NCBI GenBank assembly: GCA_017547525.1
Contig: JAFYPL010000001.1
Coordinates: 18,158-82,157 of the forward strand
From: Oscillospiraceae bacterium
Lineage (GTDB): Bacteria; Bacillota; Clostridia; Oscillospirales; Ruminococcaceae
DNA: 64,000 nt
Reading direction: 5' to 3'
Both the position numbers and the translations under genes were made by a program. Positions 1 to 6,634 of this stretch are shown one piece after another (the stretch's first letter is position 1; each line of letters opens with the position of its first letter). The notes under the pieces were generated by a model. It ran no database searches, was not told where the DNA came from, and saw only the letters and a program-made list of their open reading frames with translations.

Positions 1-684
1 TTTAATCCTGCGAAAGACATCAAGGTTTCATCAAGTGTTTCAAAAACACCTAATTATTATCAGTCTGATGAAATTGAGAAAATAAAAAAAGCTTTCCAAA
101 AGGAAAGCATAAAATGGCGAACTATTGGATTTTTAATGCTCCAATATGGTGGCAGACGAGCAGAATATACAGGGCTGAAATACAAATCAATAGACTTTAA
201 AAATCATATTCTTACTATTGATAGCTGTGTGTTATACAACTCAAAAGATGGTGTGTATGAAAAAGATTACACCAAAGCAAGAAAAGCAAGAAGTTTGCCG
301 ATGTCAAAAGAAATTGAAGATATGTTAAGGCTGTACCTCTTTTGGCTTGATGGCGAAAAAGCAAGATATGGAGATGATTGGATAGAAACAGACTACATTT
401 TCACAGGAGAAAAAGGTGGCCTGATGAATCCTGATGTTATCACAAGACAATTCAAACGCATAACTGATAAAAACAGAAAAACAGACCCTGATTTTCCACA
501 TATCAATCCTCACGCATTCAGGCACACAGTTGCCTCTACACTTATCAGTAAAGGTGTAGATGTAGTTTCGGCAGCGGCCTACATAGGAGATGTTCCTACA
601 ACAGTTTCCACAAGATATGCTCACACAATTACAGAAGCAAAATTAAAAGCTTTTCAAGAAATGAATACTGTAATTTTTGGCTGA
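1..684 (+). CDS. Tyrosine site-specific recombinase (integrase), 5' end outside window
   Basis: The frame is open from base 1, so this is the C-terminal 227 residues of a longer protein. Visible are the catalytic-domain box with the first arginine (GGRRAEYTGLK, about 148-180), the HxxR box HAFRH at 511-525, and the nucleophile tyrosine in STRYAH at 616-618. The usual third His/Trp position (LGH in most relatives) reads IGD, which is atypical. Enzymes of this family cut and rejoin att sites of integrative elements and phages. It lies just upstream of a duplicated tRNA 3' end, which fits integration at a tRNA gene. The N-terminal arm- and core-binding domains are mostly not visible. Confidence 0.92.
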   Translation, partial: FNPAKDIKVSSSVSKTPNYYQSDEIEKIKKAFQKESIKWRTIGFLMLQYGGRRAEYTGLKYKSIDFKNHILTIDSCVLYNSKDGVYEKDYTKARKARSLPMSKEIEDMLRLYLFWLDGEKARYGDDWIETDYIFTGEKGGLMNPDVITRQFKRITDKNRKTDPDFPHINPHAFRHTVASTLISKGVDVVSAAAYIGDVPTTVSTRYAHTITEAKLKAFQEMNTVIFG

Positions 685-701
685 TAAAAGAAAAATCATC
701 C

Positions 702-901
702 TTTCAGTACAGAAACTGTACAGATTTTTTAATACCTGTACTTATCTTATGTAAAGAAAAGATGATAAAAAGATGTTAAATTTTGTTATTTTCAGGTTAA
801 TTTATGTATTAAACTTGTAAAAAAGATGTTTTCAAGTTGATAATATCTAATTTCATTTCAGTACAATTTCGGTACAACTTAATAAAAATTCTGTACTGAA
901 A
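702..901. repeat. Three copies of a 10-bp motif, candidate arm-type integrase sites
   Basis: The motif TTTCAGTACA occurs at 702-711 and 856-865 on the plus strand and at 892-901 on the minus strand. The first copy continues into a short palindrome, GTACAG-AAA-CTGTAC, at 707-721. All three lie between the integrase stop and the tRNA 3'-end duplication. Repeated short sites flanking an att core are a known feature of tyrosine-integrase elements; assigning them as arm sites is inference. Confidence 0.45.
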
Positions 902-933
902 AAATATTAAAGTGGTTTCCAGACAAAAAAAGA

Positions 934-964
934 AATCCCCTAACCACTGGGATGGTTAGGGATT
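934..964 (-). terminator. Rho-independent terminator after the tRNA-like sequence
   Basis: A stem with arms around CCTAACCA and TGGTTAGG and loop CTGGGA is followed on the minus strand by a T-rich tract (about 932-922). Its loop region CACTGGGATG is identical to that of the terminator at 1150-1180. Confidence 0.7.
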
Positions 965-967
965 CTT

Positions 968-1081
968 GTGGTTGCGGAGGCTGGATTTGAACCAACGTCC
1001 TCTTGCGGTGCCCGAAAAAATCTTCGTGCTGTTCGCTTACTCGATTTTTTCGACCGCTGCGCCATCCCCTGCTGCCCTTCA
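968..1081 (-). other. tRNA-like sequence without a normal anticodon arm
   Basis: Read on the minus strand, this stretch has a D-arm-like A-box (TGGCGCAGCGG), a perfect T-arm and a CCA end shared with tRNA-fMet. The middle is a 10-bp AT-rich hairpin (CGAAAAAATC / GATTTTTTCG) with a 20-nt loop in place of a standard anticodon arm. The acceptor strand pairs imperfectly. It may be a degenerate tRNA, a chimera formed at an attachment site, or a structured RNA with a tRNA-like end. I could not assign an anticodon. Confidence 0.4.
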
Positions 1082-1149
1082 TCCGCCACTGGCGGCGGTT
1101 GCAGGCGATGCCTTCGAGAACCCTCGGTCGTTGGTTTTATACAAAAGAA

Positions 1150-1180
1150 AAAAGCCTTAATCACTGGGATGATTAAGACT
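1150..1180 (-). terminator. Terminator of tRNA-fMet
   Basis: The stem CTTAATCA (1156-1163) / TGATTAAG (1170-1177) is extended by A/T pairs and followed on the minus strand by a T-rich tract, directly downstream of the tRNA. Confidence 0.7.
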
Positions 1181-1184
1181 TTTG

Positions 1185-1261
<77 letters not shown>

Positions 1262-1340
1262 ATATCTAATTTTTACAGTATTGATAGTATACCACGAGAA
1301 AACACAGTTGTCAACACTTTTTTTGAGAATTTTTAAAAAA

Positions 1341-1364
1341 TATCCGGGAGGGGCCTCCCGGATA
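1341..1364 (-). terminator. Terminator of the 67-residue gene
   Basis: A GC-rich palindrome (TATCCGGGAGG / CCTCCCGGATA) immediately follows the minus-strand gene stop and runs into a T tract at 1340-1331 on that strand. Confidence 0.85.
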
Positions 1365-1371
1365 AAATTTA

Positions 1372-1575
1372 TTATTCTTCTTCTGGTAATTCGATTTCTG
1401 CGATTACAGGTTCGTCATCTTCTACGATGATGAATTCTTCGCCCATTTCTTCTGTGTACAGCATTTCTTCGCCGTCATCAGGTTTCTGGTTTTTCTTGTA
1501 CAGGTAGTAACCTGCAGCACCGATTACTGCACCTGCAGCTGCCAATGCAACAACGCCGGAAATAAAACGTCTCAT
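1372..1575 (-). CDS. Small single-pass membrane protein with acidic tail
   Basis: A 67-residue protein. It has a short basic N-terminus, one Ala/Gly-rich hydrophobic segment at about residues 5-25, a YLYKKNQK basic stop-transfer stretch, and then a very acidic C-terminal half ending in EEE. A good ribosome binding site (AAGGAG-type) sits 5-6 bases before the ATG, and a terminator follows the stop. I recognise no family. The topology suggests an anchored, negatively charged cytoplasmic tail. It has its own promoter region with a palindrome upstream (1645-1669), so it is a real single-gene unit and not a shadow. Confidence 0.75.
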   Translation of the reverse strand: MRRFISGVVALAAAGAVIGAAGYYLYKKNQKPDDGEEMLYTEEMGEEFIIVEDDEPVIAEIELPEEE

Positions 1576-1644
1576 AGTAACTCTCCTTTATATGTGATTT
1601 GTTGAGTAAACAACATTTTGTTGTACAAATGTATTATATTTATA

Positions 1645-1669
1645 GTATACCACTTTTTTGCTGGTATAC
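1645..1669. promoter_or_regulatory. Inverted repeat, possible operator
   Basis: GTATACCA (1645-1652) and TGGTATAC (1662-1669) are exact 8-bp arms separated by 9 bases. The site overlaps candidate -10 sequences for the minus-strand 67-residue gene. The cognate regulator is unknown. Confidence 0.45.
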
Positions 1670-1705
1670 AAATGAAAATTTTGTGTATTTAGAAAAATAT
1701 TCTGA

Positions 1706-1734
1706 TTGACTTATGGTATTTAATATAGTAAACT
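1706..1734 (+). promoter_or_regulatory. Promoter for the YczE-like gene
   Basis: TTGACT (1706-1711), a 17-bp spacer and TAAACT (1729-1734), about 85 bp before the start codon. Confidence 0.6.
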
Positions 1735-1818
1735 AAAAAATGGTGTGTCAAGCACCTGTAAATAAGCAAATAAACATATTTTTAAATAAAACATAAAAAA
1801 TAAAGTGAGGACAACAAA

Positions 1819-2439
1819 ATGGATAGCAAAATGGTTAAACTGAAAAAATATCTTATCGTTACTATCGGCCAGATTATCATCGGCACAGGTTGCGCATTCC
1901 TGGTTACCAGCGGCATGGGTAATGACCCAATGGGCGTTATGGTTAGTGGCTTCAGTAATCTGACAGGTATTCCTTTCGGCACAATGACAAACATTGTAAG
2001 TGCTGTACTGTTTGCAGTTCTTATGGTTTTCTACCGCAAAAGACTGGCACTGTCCACAGTAATCACAGTTTTCGCAATCGGCTGGACTATTGACCCAGTA
2101 TGCGTACTGCTCAACGCTATCAACGCATCCACATTTATCACAAGCTATATCTACCCTATCGTAGGTTGTGTTATCATTGCTACTGGTGTTGCATTCTACC
2201 TGTCTATCGACTTTGGTGCATCTATCACAGATAACGTTATCCTGATGATTTCTGACCTGGCTAAAAAACCATACTCCTTCGGTTGCTACACTCTGTATGC
2301 TATCTATGTAACTATCGGTATTCTTACAGGTGGTGTATGGGGCTATGCTACAATCCTGGCTCTTACAATCAGCGGTAAACTTATCGACGCTATGCTGCCA
2401 GTATTCACAAGAACAGTTGCAGTTTGGGCTAACAAATAA
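1819..2439 (+). CDS. YczE/YyaS/YitT-family integral membrane protein
   Basis: 206 residues, with about five hydrophobic segments starting at residue 10. The pattern GTGCAFLVTSGMGNDPMG followed by GIPFGTMTNIVS is typical of the YczE family. YczE family members are membrane proteins whose substrate or role is mostly undefined. A GAGG ribosome binding site precedes the ATG, a consensus promoter lies upstream, and a strong hairpin terminator follows, so it is monocistronic. A transport role is inferred only from the topology. Confidence 0.8.
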   Translation: MDSKMVKLKKYLIVTIGQIIIGTGCAFLVTSGMGNDPMGVMVSGFSNLTGIPFGTMTNIVSAVLFAVLMVFYRKRLALSTVITVFAIGWTIDPVCVLLNAINASTFITSYIYPIVGCVIIATGVAFYLSIDFGASITDNVILMISDLAKKPYSFGCYTLYAIYVTIGILTGGVWGYATILALTISGKLIDAMLPVFTRTVAVWANK

Positions 2440-2453
2440 TTTTCACATAATAC

Positions 2454-2477
2454 AGCGGGGCAAAAGCCCCGCTTTTT
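2454..2477 (+). terminator. Rho-independent terminator
   Basis: AGCGGGGC-AAAA-GCCCCGCT followed by a T run. Confidence 0.9.
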
Positions 2478-2539
2478 TGTTGACTGTTATGTTTTATAGT
2501 CTATAATTTAAAGTATATTATGTAAAAAAAGGAAAATAT

Positions 2540-3373
2540 ATGATTATTGCATTTTTAATCAGCTTTACAGCCTGTATAGTAGGTGCTATCTGCGGTATGG
2601 GTGGCGGCGTTATAATAAAACCGGTGCTGGACTTTATTCAGTTTGGTACCGCATCACAAATCAGCTTTATGTCCGGTTGCACAGTGCTGGCTATGACCAC
2701 ATACTCTGTAGGTAAATCGCTGAAATCCGGAGAGAAAACAGTGGATGTAAAAACAGCCACACCATTGGCTGTAGGTGCGGCCATAGGTGGCGTAATAGGT
2801 AAGACCCTGTTCAATACTCTGCGAGACATGTTTGCAAACCGCCAGATGGTAGGTGCGGTCCAGGCGGCGGCGCTGGCGGTGATTACTCTGGCTACACTGA
2901 TTTATACCATAAATAAGGAAAAAATCACCACCCGAAAAGTGACTGGCCCGGTGGCCTGTTGTGTCATAGGTCTGGCGCTGGGTGTGGTTTCCAGTTTTCT
3001 CGGTATCGGCGGCGGCCCGATAAATCTGGTGGTTTTATATTACTTTTTCAGCATGCAGACCAAAACTGCAGCAGCCAACAGCCTGTATATTATCCTTTTC
3101 AGTCAGCTGGCCAGCGTGCTGTCCACATTTGTGACAGGTGTACCGGAAATAAATCTGTTTTCACTGTTACTTATGATGACAGGCGGCGTATGCGGCGGTA
3201 TAACGGGCCGTAAACTGACAAAGAAAATGGACAATAAAGCAGTTGATAAGCTGTTTATCATGCTGATGGTGTTTATAATACTTATCAGTTGTTACAACGC
3301 ATGGAATTATGCCACACCGGCCATGATTCTGCCACAGCGGACAAATGACAGCGTTTTTGTAGTAATAGGATAA
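2540..3373 (+). CDS. TSUP (TauE/SafE) family membrane transporter
   Basis: 277 residues, with the two-fold repeat architecture of the TauE/SafE family. A glycine-rich turn GMGGGVIIKP in the N-terminal half is mirrored by GIGGGPINLVV near residue 160. About eight hydrophobic segments are seen. Family members export or import sulfite, sulfonates or other sulfur-containing organic anions; the substrate here cannot be read. An AAAGGA ribosome binding site precedes the ATG and a hairpin terminator follows directly, so it is its own unit between two other transporter loci. Confidence 0.88.
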   Translation: MIIAFLISFTACIVGAICGMGGGVIIKPVLDFIQFGTASQISFMSGCTVLAMTTYSVGKSLKSGEKTVDVKTATPLAVGAAIGGVIGKTLFNTLRDMFANRQMVGAVQAAALAVITLATLIYTINKEKITTRKVTGPVACCVIGLALGVVSSFLGIGGGPINLVVLYYFFSMQTKTAAANSLYIILFSQLASVLSTFVTGVPEINLFSLLLMMTGGVCGGITGRKLTKKMDNKAVDKLFIMLMVFIILISCYNAWNYATPAMILPQRTNDSVFVVIG

Positions 3374-3376
3374 AAC

Positions 3377-3400
3377 AAAGCGGGGGAAACTCCGCTTTTT
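3377..3400 (+). terminator. Rho-independent terminator
   Basis: AAAGCGG and CCGCTTT arms (3377-3383 / 3392-3398) followed by T residues. Confidence 0.85.
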
Positions 3401-3462
3401 ATTTTACATTTTCGGTGCATAGTGTTATGATATATTGGTAACTATGAAAGAAGGTTGAAGAT

Positions 3463-4023
3463 ATGAAAAAATATCTTGATATATTTTTTGCTTTCTGCCG
3501 TGTAGGCGGGCTTACCTTTGGCGGTGGGCTGGCAATGCTGCCTATATTGGAGAGAGAAATGATAAATGACAGTCACCAGTGGCTGACAAAGGAAGAAATA
3601 TCGGACTATTATGCTCTGGCGCAGTGTGCACCGGGGATTATAGCTATAAATACCAGTGTGCTTTGTGGCAACCATATAGCAGGTGTAATCGGTGGTATAG
3701 CGGCTGCATTTGGTGTAGTTGTGCCGTCAATTATCGTAATTCTGATTGTTGCCAGTGTACTGAATAACTTTATGACAGTACCTGCAGTGGCATCCGCACT
3801 GATAGGTATACGTGCAGGCGTATGTGCACTGATTCTGAAAACAGTGCTGAATCTGTCAAAGAAAAACGTAGTGGACAAACTGACCATGGTGGTTTTTCTG
3901 GTGGCACTGGCCGCACTGACTTTTGTGGATATCAGCCCGGTTATTCCTGTTATAGCAGGCGCGGTGATAGGTATATGCGCTAAATGCTTTGCACCACAGA
4001 ATAAAAAGGAGGATGAAAGATGA
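3463..4023 (+). CDS. Chromate transporter-family protein, first half-size subunit
   Basis: 186 residues, the size of a single CHR domain. The signature GGLTFGGGLAMLPILE is at about residues 13-28, and LAQCAPGIIAINT is near residue 50. These are the conserved CHR motifs that occur twice in long ChrA proteins. The gene overlaps the next, homologous gene by 4 bases (ATGA), so the two are translationally coupled and probably form a heteromeric carrier. Chromate efflux is the founding activity of the family; in anaerobic Firmicutes the natural substrate is uncertain. Confidence 0.88.
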   Translation: MKKYLDIFFAFCRVGGLTFGGGLAMLPILEREMINDSHQWLTKEEISDYYALAQCAPGIIAINTSVLCGNHIAGVIGGIAAAFGVVVPSIIVILIVASVLNNFMTVPAVASALIGIRAGVCALILKTVLNLSKKNVVDKLTMVVFLVALAALTFVDISPVIPVIAGAVIGICAKCFAPQNKKEDER

Positions 4024-4583
4024 TTTACTTCCGACTTTTTTATGAATTTGCAAAAGTAGCTGTATTCACCTTTGGCGGTGGTATGGCGTCTATACCATTC
4101 CTGCAGGATATGGCTGTGGAAACAGGTTGGTTTACCCTTGAGCAACTGACTGACTTTATAGCTGTAAGTGAAAGTACTCCTGGTCCTATAGCTGTAAATA
4201 TAGCCACCTATGCCGGATACAACACAGCAGGTGTGCTGGGCGGTATCTGTGCCACAATGGGGCTGGTTTTTCCGGCCATAGTACTGATGACCATAGTGGC
4301 CCGTTTTATCACTGCTTTCCGTGGCAATAAGTACATCGACCGGGCATTTTACGGCCTGCGTCCTTGTGTTCTGGCGCTGATTATGTCCGCCCTTATAGGT
4401 ATAGCAAAAGTTACTCTTATTAACGAAGGTGCGGTTATAGCTGGTCTGCTGTCAGCGGTAAATGTCCGTGCATGTCTGATTTTTGCACTGGTTGTTTCAT
4501 TACAGAATGTAAATAAATTTAAAAAATTACATCCTGTAATCTTTCTGGCTTTGTCGGCGGCGCTGGGCATAGTATTATTCTGA
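4020..4583 (+). CDS. Chromate transporter-family protein, second half-size subunit
   Basis: 187 residues and homologous to the upstream gene: VAVFTFGGGMASIPFLQ at about residue 12 and VSESTPGPIAVNIAT near 50 line up with the same motifs there. Such split pairs of short-chain CHR proteins are known to work together in bacteria, with antiparallel topology. The start overlaps the previous stop, and a bidirectional terminator follows. Confidence 0.88.
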   Translation: MIYFRLFYEFAKVAVFTFGGGMASIPFLQDMAVETGWFTLEQLTDFIAVSESTPGPIAVNIATYAGYNTAGVLGGICATMGLVFPAIVLMTIVARFITAFRGNKYIDRAFYGLRPCVLALIMSALIGIAKVTLINEGAVIAGLLSAVNVRACLIFALVVSLQNVNKFKKLHPVIFLALSAALGIVLF

Positions 4584-4590
4584 AAATAAA

Positions 4591-4617
4591 AAAGCTGCAG
4601 TATTTACTGCAGCTTTT
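4591..4617. terminator. Bidirectional terminator between convergent genes
   Basis: AAAGCTGCAG-TATTTA-CTGCAGCTTT with T tracts on both strands serves the chr pair (plus) and the barstar-like gene (minus). Confidence 0.88.
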
Positions 4618-4622
4618 ATTTT

Positions 4623-4910
4623 TTACAGTTCGTCTACCAGTTCTTCTATAATAACTGATACATTAGGATTCTTTTCGCCGGCGGCTTCCAGTGTGTTCAG
4701 CAGACTGTCAGCATAACGGCGCATATTGTCCTGCATTTCCTGCACATAAGATACGATAATCTGCACAGGTTTGCCCATTTCGCACAGGCAGTCATACAGG
4801 GCATCCAGATTTTTTCCATAATAGTCAGGCAGATTCAGTTTTTTCTGCAGATAGAGATGAGTCGCATCCCTGTCTGTCATTTTTCTGCCATCAAGTACAA
4901 CTATATTCAT
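4623..4910 (-). CDS. Barstar-family ribonuclease inhibitor
   Basis: 95 residues, close to the roughly 90 of barstar. The diagnostic stretch is YYGKNLDALYDCL at about residues 30-42, matching the YxxNLDALWDCL core that plugs the barnase active site. There is no signal peptide, so it is cytoplasmic. It starts 3 bases after the stop of the barnase-like gene and is co-transcribed with it. The expected role is to neutralise RNase that remains or returns inside the cell. Confidence 0.92.
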   Translation of the reverse strand: MNIVVLDGRKMTDRDATHLYLQKKLNLPDYYGKNLDALYDCLCEMGKPVQIIVSYVQEMQDNMRRYADSLLNTLEAAGEKNPNVSVIIEELVDEL

Positions 4911-4913
4911 TTT

Positions 4914-5444
4914 CTATTCCTTTCCGTAAAGCAGTTCAAAGGACTCGTAGTGGTCGTGGGTATAGTAAATCAGTCCGTCGTTGGAAAATACTATTCTGCG
5001 GGACCCACGGCTGTGATAACCATCGGTGTCTATATCGCATTCATACCATATGCGTCCTTTTGCGTCAGGTAGCAGGCCTTCACGGTTGCCAAACACATCG
5101 CCACCTATGGCATAGCCCGGTGCGTATTCTTCCACACTGCCACCTTCCCAGCCCAGATCACGGGCTTCGTCTTTTGTGATGAAATTATATGGCAGATGAC
5201 CATAAGCGTGTATATACATGGATACATTCTTTTTGTCAAAATACCGTCCGTCTTTGTCAATGACGGTTATTTCATAGTCTTCACTGGCATCTGAACTCCG
5301 GCCGGTTTCACTGTTATCAGCCTGTACCTGTTGAGTTGTACCACTGTCGGTTGTAACAGCACCTTCAGTGTCTGTGCTGCCTCCACAGCCAGCCATAGCC
5401 AAAACCATGACAATGGCCATAATTACAGATAATATTCGTTTCAT
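4914..5444 (-). CDS. Barnase-like ribonuclease, predicted surface lipoprotein
   Basis: 176 residues from the ATG at 5442-5444, chosen because an AAAGGGTG ribosome binding site precedes it; an in-frame ATG 32 codons upstream lacks one. Residues 1-20 form a lipoprotein signal with lipobox AMAGC (Cys20), followed by a Ser/Thr/Gly linker to about residue 55. The rest aligns with barnase. The counterparts of its catalytic residues all appear present: Lys91 (K27), Glu135 (E73), Arg146 and Arg150 (R83, R87) and His165 (H102, in THDHY). IGGDVFGNREG and the HLPYNFITKDEA stretch are also family-typical. An anchored extracellular RNase is inferred. The barstar-like partner gene follows after 3 bases. 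Confidence 0.92.
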   Translation of the reverse strand: MKRILSVIMAIVMVLAMAGCGGSTDTEGAVTTDSGTTQQVQADNSETGRSSDASEDYEITVIDKDGRYFDKKNVSMYIHAYGHLPYNFITKDEARDLGWEGGSVEEYAPGYAIGGDVFGNREGLLPDAKGRIWYECDIDTDGYHSRGSRRIVFSNDGLIYYTHDHYESFELLYGKE

Positions 5445-5551
5445 TGTATCACCCTTTGTTTTTGATATACTATCAGTATAACATATAAATATGCGGTATA
5501 AAAGTACACAAATATTCAATTTTTTGATAATGTTGTACAATAAAACTTTAT

Positions 5552-5580
5552 TTGTTCACAATTATAATGTATACTATAAT
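5552..5580 (+). promoter_or_regulatory. Promoter of the two-component operon
   Basis: TTGTTC (5552-5557), a 17-bp spacer and a perfect TATAAT (5575-5580), 26 bp before the response-regulator start codon. Confidence 0.7.
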
Positions 5581-5606
5581 AGATAAAGCATTTACAGGAG
5601 GATATT

Positions 5607-6305
5607 ATGGACAAAGAAAGAATCCTGATAGTTGATGATGACAGAAATATATGTGAGCTTCTCCGACTCTACCTGGAAAAGGAAGGTTATGAAACACATA
5701 TTGCCCATGATGGTGAAAATGCTCTGGAAGTTTACGACGAACGATTGTTTGATCTGGTGCTGATGGATGTAATGATGCCACGTGTGGATGGCTGGGAAGC
5801 CTGCCGCCGTATCCGTGCAAAAGGTAACACACCTATCATTATGCTGACAGCCAAAGGTGAAACTTTTGATAAAGTACTGGGTCTGGAACTGGGCGCAGAT
5901 GACTATGTAGTAAAACCATTTGATACCAAGGAAGTGGTGGCCAGAATTAAAGCTGTGCTTCGCCGCAGCGGCAGACGGAAAACAGTGCCTGCCACAAATG
6001 ACGGTGCACTGACTTTTGACAATCTGGTTGTAAATATCACCAAGTACGAACTGCGTGTAAAAGATGAAGTAGTTGATACACCGCCGAAAGAACTGGAACT
6101 GCTGTATCATCTGGCTTCAAACCCTAATAAGGTGTTTACACGTGATGCCCTGCTGGACGAAGTATGGGGATTTGAATATTATGGTGACAGCCGTACAATA
6201 GACGTACACATCAAACGTCTGCGTGAAAAACTGGAAGGCGTGAGCGAACAGTGGAACCTGAAAACAGTATGGGGCGTAGGCTACAAATTTGAACTCAAAG
6301 AGTAA
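5607..6305 (+). CDS. OmpR/PhoB-family response regulator
   Basis: 232 residues. An N-terminal receiver domain carries the acidic pocket D10-D12, phosphoacceptor Asp54 (LVLMDVMMP), a Thr in IMLTAK and the conserved Lys in VVKPF. The C-terminal winged helix (about 135-230) holds LTFDNLVVN and the DVHIKRLREKLE recognition region. An AGGAGG ribosome binding site is present. It heads an operon with a small protein and a sensor kinase, and htrA follows with its own RBS. A role in envelope stress is suggested by that neighbour but not shown. Confidence 0.95.
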   Translation: MDKERILIVDDDRNICELLRLYLEKEGYETHIAHDGENALEVYDERLFDLVLMDVMMPRVDGWEACRRIRAKGNTPIIMLTAKGETFDKVLGLELGADDYVVKPFDTKEVVARIKAVLRRSGRRKTVPATNDGALTFDNLVVNITKYELRVKDEVVDTPPKELELLYHLASNPNKVFTRDALLDEVWGFEYYGDSRTIDVHIKRLREKLEGVSEQWNLKTVWGVGYKFELKE

Positions 6306-6357
6306 TCTTTGACAATAACAGTAATCAATAAAATTTATATACAAGGAGAATACAACA

Positions 6358-6609
6358 ATGCTTGAATTCAAATATGACACACAGCTTCTGATTGAAGGCG
6401 AAGACCTGGACGAAGATGAAATCTATGATTACATCGTAGAAAACTTTAAAGGTGACAGCCTGCTGGCAGTAGGTGACAGCGACCTGATCAAAATCCACTA
6501 CCACACAAACGAACCATGGCTGGTACTGGCATGGGCTGCTACATTGGGCGATATCTTTGACATCGTTGTAGAAAACATGGAAAGACAGGAAGCAGGCCTT
6601 CAGGGTTAA
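6358..6609 (+). CDS. Small protein resembling the C-terminal module of FakA/DAK-phosphatase proteins
   Basis: 83 residues. The stretch GDSLLAVGDSDLIKIHYHTNEP (in two parts) followed by a segment ending VVENMERQ closely resembles the extreme C-terminus of FakA (fatty-acid kinase) and DegV-linked DAK proteins, where this domain lies far downstream of the kinase. Here it stands alone, with an AAGGAG ribosome binding site, between the response regulator and the sensor kinase. Its function is unknown. A sensory or adaptor role is possible from the context only. The operon position and conserved motif make it a real gene. Confidence 0.8.
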   Translation: MLEFKYDTQLLIEGEDLDEDEIYDYIVENFKGDSLLAVGDSDLIKIHYHTNEPWLVLAWAATLGDIFDIVVENMERQEAGLQG

Positions 6610-6634
6610 TCTTTCCAAGAAGCAGGAATTTTAA

